The notes beneath the pieces were generated by a model, which was given only the letters and a program-made list of their open reading frames with translations, was not told where the DNA came from and ran no database searches. The position numbers and the translations under genes were made by a program. Source: Azoarcus sp. (GTDB lineage Bacteria > Pseudomonadota > Gammaproteobacteria > Burkholderiales > Rhodocyclaceae). From it: a DNA stretch of 64,000 nucleotides. The stretch spans positions 16,020-80,019 of the forward strand of contig JAUSOD010000049.1 in the NCBI GenBank assembly GCA_030656215.1. Reading direction: 5' to 3'. This document shows, piece by piece, positions 63,177 through 64,000 of the stretch. Each line of letters begins with the position of its first letter. Positions within the stretch are counted from its first letter, which is position 1.

Positions 63177-63686
63177 TCACGAACAGTCAACGTTCAGGGC
63201 CGGGGGGCACAGGGTGTTGCACTGACTTTGGCTCACACGTTGGTTGATGCCCTGGTGCACCTGGATCGCTGTGCCCGTGGCCGAATCGGTGATGGTGGCC
63301 TGGTAGTCCCAGAGCACCATGTAGTTCTGCGACGTGGACGCGACCGGAAAGGTGACGCTGCTGCCCCGGCCGGTTTCCGACGACCCGGCGATCGCGAGCG
63401 CGCGCAGACAGGATCTGACGATCGCAACGGTGTAGTCGTTGGTGCCGTCGCGATTGAGGTCAACGGGCTCGGTGTGGCCGCTCGCGACTGTGCTCAGGGC
63501 GAGGGTCGCTTCGATCGCCATGTTGGCCGCGGCGATAGCCTCGTCGCGGTACTGCATGTTGCCGGCCGACTGGAGGTTGGTGGTGCTCAGCGTCAAGCTC
63601 TGGGTCACCATCAGGGTGATGATCACGAGCATGATCAGCCCGACTACCAACGAGGCCCCGCGCTGTGAATGGGGCGTCTGGGTCAT
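63177..63686 (-). CDS. pilX: Minor pilin assembly protein PilX
   Basis: 169 aa. It begins MTQTPHSQRGASLVVGLIML, a PilX_N segment, then VIITLMVTQSLTLSTTNLQS, AGNMQYRDEAIAAANMAIEA and a Cys-containing tail. PilX belongs to the pilus priming complex. The start overlaps the pilW stop (ATGA). Confidence 0.92.
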   Translation of the reverse strand: MTQTPHSQRGASLVVGLIMLVIITLMVTQSLTLSTTNLQSAGNMQYRDEAIAAANMAIEATLALSTVASGHTEPVDLNRDGTNDYTVAIVRSCLRALAIAGSSETGRGSSVTFPVASTSQNYMVLWDYQATITDSATGTAIQVHQGINQRVSQSQCNTLCPPALNVDCS

Positions 63687-64000
63687 GGTGCCTCCCTTCT
63701 TCCGGAAACGTTGTTTAGCCGTACCGTGGTCGAGTACGCATGGCGTTTGTACTTCCGGTCGTCCGCACTGAGGGTCACCGCAGCGGTGCCGAGGGTGTAG
63801 TTCTTGGTGTCGGTATAGCCCGGGGTTGTTTCCTGCGAGCGGGCGAGCAGATGCAGTTCAATCGTGACTGCATTGATCAGCTGTGCCGTGGTGCAAGTAG
63901 TGGAGCACGTTTCGTCTGGGACGCCGTCGCCTCGATTGCTCGGACCCTGGGTGATGTCGCCACCCACCCAGGTGATCTCGTTCAGATAATTCGCGGCTAG
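63683..64000 (-). CDS. pilW: PilW family minor pilin, C-terminal part (cut by window edge)
   Basis: The frame is open to the right edge (NYLNEITWVGGDITQG, DETCSTTCTTAQLINAVTIE, LHLLARSQETTPGYTDTKNY, YSTTVRLNNVSGRREAP). The ending RHAYSTTVRLNN is typical of PilW. The N-terminal pilin helix is outside the window. Overlaps pilX by ATGA, giving the order pilW-pilX-pilY1-fimT. Confidence 0.85.
   Translation of the reverse strand, partial: LAANYLNEITWVGGDITQGPSNRGDGVPDETCSTTCTTAQLINAVTIELHLLARSQETTPGYTDTKNYTLGTAAVTLSADDRKYKRHAYSTTVRLNNVSGRREAP

Overview
The window looks like chromosomal DNA of a motile, high-GC betaproteobacterium. The closest fit is the Thauera/Azoarcus branch of the Rhodocyclales. 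That placement is an inference from gene content and order: an exbB-exbD-lpxK-trm112-kdsB-adk operon, FlhDC-driven flagella with a sigma-28 regulon, purine xanthine dehydrogenase next to a BMP-type transporter, DUF3579 and DUF2788 genes, and PPi-type phosphofructokinase. No rRNA, tRNA, CRISPR array, prophage or intact insertion sequence was seen.

Layout. (1) 0-5 kb, minus strand: flagellar filament genes fliC-flaG-fliD-fliS-fliT-(fliK, cut by the left edge). fliC has a sigma-28 promoter. (2) 5-9.3 kb, plus strand, divergent from fliC: a TPR/OGT-type glycosyltransferase, a UDP-glucuronate decarboxylase (UDP-xylose synthase) and a FkbM methyltransferase, which I read as a flagellin glycosylation cassette. 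(3) 9.4-10.8 kb: a YcgR/PilZ flagellar brake gene flanked by two gene remnants (DUF4351 type and Uma2 type). (4) 10.8-19.6 kb, minus strand: xdhA-xdhB-xdhC followed by an ABC ATPase and two permeases of the BMP/nucleoside type, i.e. purine uptake plus oxidation, but with no binding protein beside it. (5) 19.7-23.1 kb: HNH endonuclease, NUDIX hydrolase and an HDOD-REC-GGDEF protein. (6) 23.2-35.2 kb, plus strand: flhDC, motAB, cheR, a receiver-less cheB, an MCP, two cheV, cheY, cheZ and cheA. Sigma-28 promoters precede motA, the MCP and cheV1. (7) 35.2-49.4 kb: housekeeping genes (tal, truC, sodB, xseA, exbBD-lpxK-trm112-kdsB-adk, pfp, ggt, a PEBP-family gene, murJ, rpsT). (8) 49.7-55.1 kb: DUF3579, argD-argF-argG, DUF2788, ppnP, yajQ and a yjfB-like motility gene with its own sigma-28 promoter. 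(9) 55.2-57.6 kb, minus strand: a two-component diiron oxygenase (diiron protein plus 2Fe-2S/FAD reductase) behind a perfect TetR-type operator. (10) 57.7-64 kb: a pilin remnant, a retropepsin-like protease, a NudL-type NUDIX gene and a minor pilin operon pilW-pilX-pilY1-fimT running off the right edge.

Taken together, much of the window is one motility programme. FlhDC sits above it. Sigma-28 promoters fire the filament, motor, chemoreceptor, CheV and YjfB genes. The sugar cassette probably decorates the filament, and c-di-GMP proteins (YcgR, the GGDEF protein, possibly YajQ) could brake it. Noteworthy extras: eight GTAG-type palindromic REP-like elements at four intergenic sites, an IscR-like site on the sodB promoter, a DnaA-box cluster between xseA and exbB, and an unexplained terminator-like hairpin just ahead of argD.
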